The notes under the pieces were generated by a model. That model saw nothing but the letters and a program-made list of their open reading frames with translations, did no database searches and was not told the origin of the DNA. A DNA stretch of 64,000 bases from Sphingopyxis macrogoltabida (lineage in GTDB: Bacteria; Pseudomonadota; Alphaproteobacteria; Sphingomonadales; Sphingomonadaceae): assembly GCF_001307295.1 (NCBI RefSeq), contig NZ_CP012700.1, forward strand, positions 1,801,001-1,865,000. Direction: 5' to 3'. Shown here piece by piece: positions 63,685-64,000 of the stretch. Numbering within the stretch: the first letter of the stretch is position 1; every line of letters starts with the position of its first letter. The position numbers and the translations under genes are program-made.

Positions 63685-64000
63685 CTACGGTGGAGAGTGA
63701 ATGACGGCTTCGGCGCACAACCCGTGGCATTCTTCAAAGAACGCCATGATAAGCCGCGCCCTCGCATCGGTTTCTGCCACGATGTCTTCTAGCGAAAGTA
63801 GAACCTCGTCGTCGGCGTTCGCGGCAATAATCCTGTCGGTTACCCGCAAGATATAGGACATTTCTCCAATCTCGGCTGGCAAATCACCATATTTTGGAAC
63901 GGAAAATGACAGCTGATCGCCAATTTGCGGGATAGTCCTCACATCGATAGAGCCCGACACACGACCATATGCGGTGCCGATACCCAGCAGGGATATGTCA
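63685..64000 (-). CDS. unknown protein, 5' end beyond the window
   Basis: This frame runs from the right edge to a stop at 63685 with no in-frame stop upstream, so at least 104 C-terminal residues are visible; a GTG at 63960 could be an internal start. The product is acidic and mostly beta/alpha-mixed with no membrane helix (YGDLPAEIGEMSYILRVTDR). It is less GC-rich than its neighbours. I do not recognise it. Confidence 0.5.
   Translation of the reverse strand, partial: DISLLGIGTAYGRVSGSIDVRTIPQIGDQLSFSVPKYGDLPAEIGEMSYILRVTDRIIAANADDEVLLSLEDIVAETDARARLIMAFFEECHGLCAEAVIHSPP

Overview
The window looks like a chromosomal segment of a high-GC alphaproteobacterium of the Sphingomonadales, most like Sphingopyxis or Sphingomonas. 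The evidence is the order lapA-pyrF-trpF-trpB-trpA-accD-folC, a separate atpI-atpB-atpE-atpF'-atpF operon with a b' subunit, SapC, and sphingomonad-style REP-like repeats. I see no prophage, insertion sequence, CRISPR array or rRNA operon. One tRNA gene, tRNA-Ala(CGC), is present.

Layout. 1-134 holds the end of hisI. 121-4575 holds a lipoprotein, a MerR regulator with a palindromic operator, a long acyl-CoA dehydrogenase and a phospholipase D-like protein. 4588-14340 is a leucine (and probably itaconate) catabolic region: ivd, mccB, mccA, a MaoC hydratase and a CitE-like lyase, interrupted by an M13 peptidase gene and carrying several small unknown genes. 14441-19007 holds a LysR regulator and sulfate activation genes (cysD, cysNC, cysQ), with cysK nearby at 21743-22663. 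24901-29650 holds a DUF885 peptidase followed by a two-gene unit: a membrane-anchored TIR protein with periplasmic-type SH3 and YARHG domains, translationally overlapped by a TPR / SLOG-like / class III cyclase protein. 29642-46770 is housekeeping: RNA methylation and pseudouridylation, a DEAD-box helicase, UvrD, transporters and redox enzymes. 46780-53038 is the folC-accD-trp-pyrF operon, which contains a 62-codon membrane ORF between trpB and trpA. 53110-57000 holds purB, a duplicated secreted-protein pair, rnk and radC. 57007-60806 is a ydbH-ynbE-ydbL type lipid-transport operon. 61063-63625 is the ATP synthase Fo operon.

The most unusual content is the TIR / SLOG-cyclase pair at 26679-29650. 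It joins a TIR domain whose catalytic Glu is in place to an apparent envelope sensor, next to a putative nucleotide-binding protein and nucleotide cyclase whose base-specificity positions are atypical. It is a candidate nucleotide-signalling immune or envelope-stress system. It does not match Pycsar, CBASS or Thoeris as I know them. Secondary points of interest are small AT-richer genes fitted seamlessly into the mcc and trp operons, a LysR operator-like palindrome that includes the regulator's own start codon, a 73-nt duplicated translation-start and signal-peptide module, and a direct repeat of unknown nature at about 20.4-20.6 kb.
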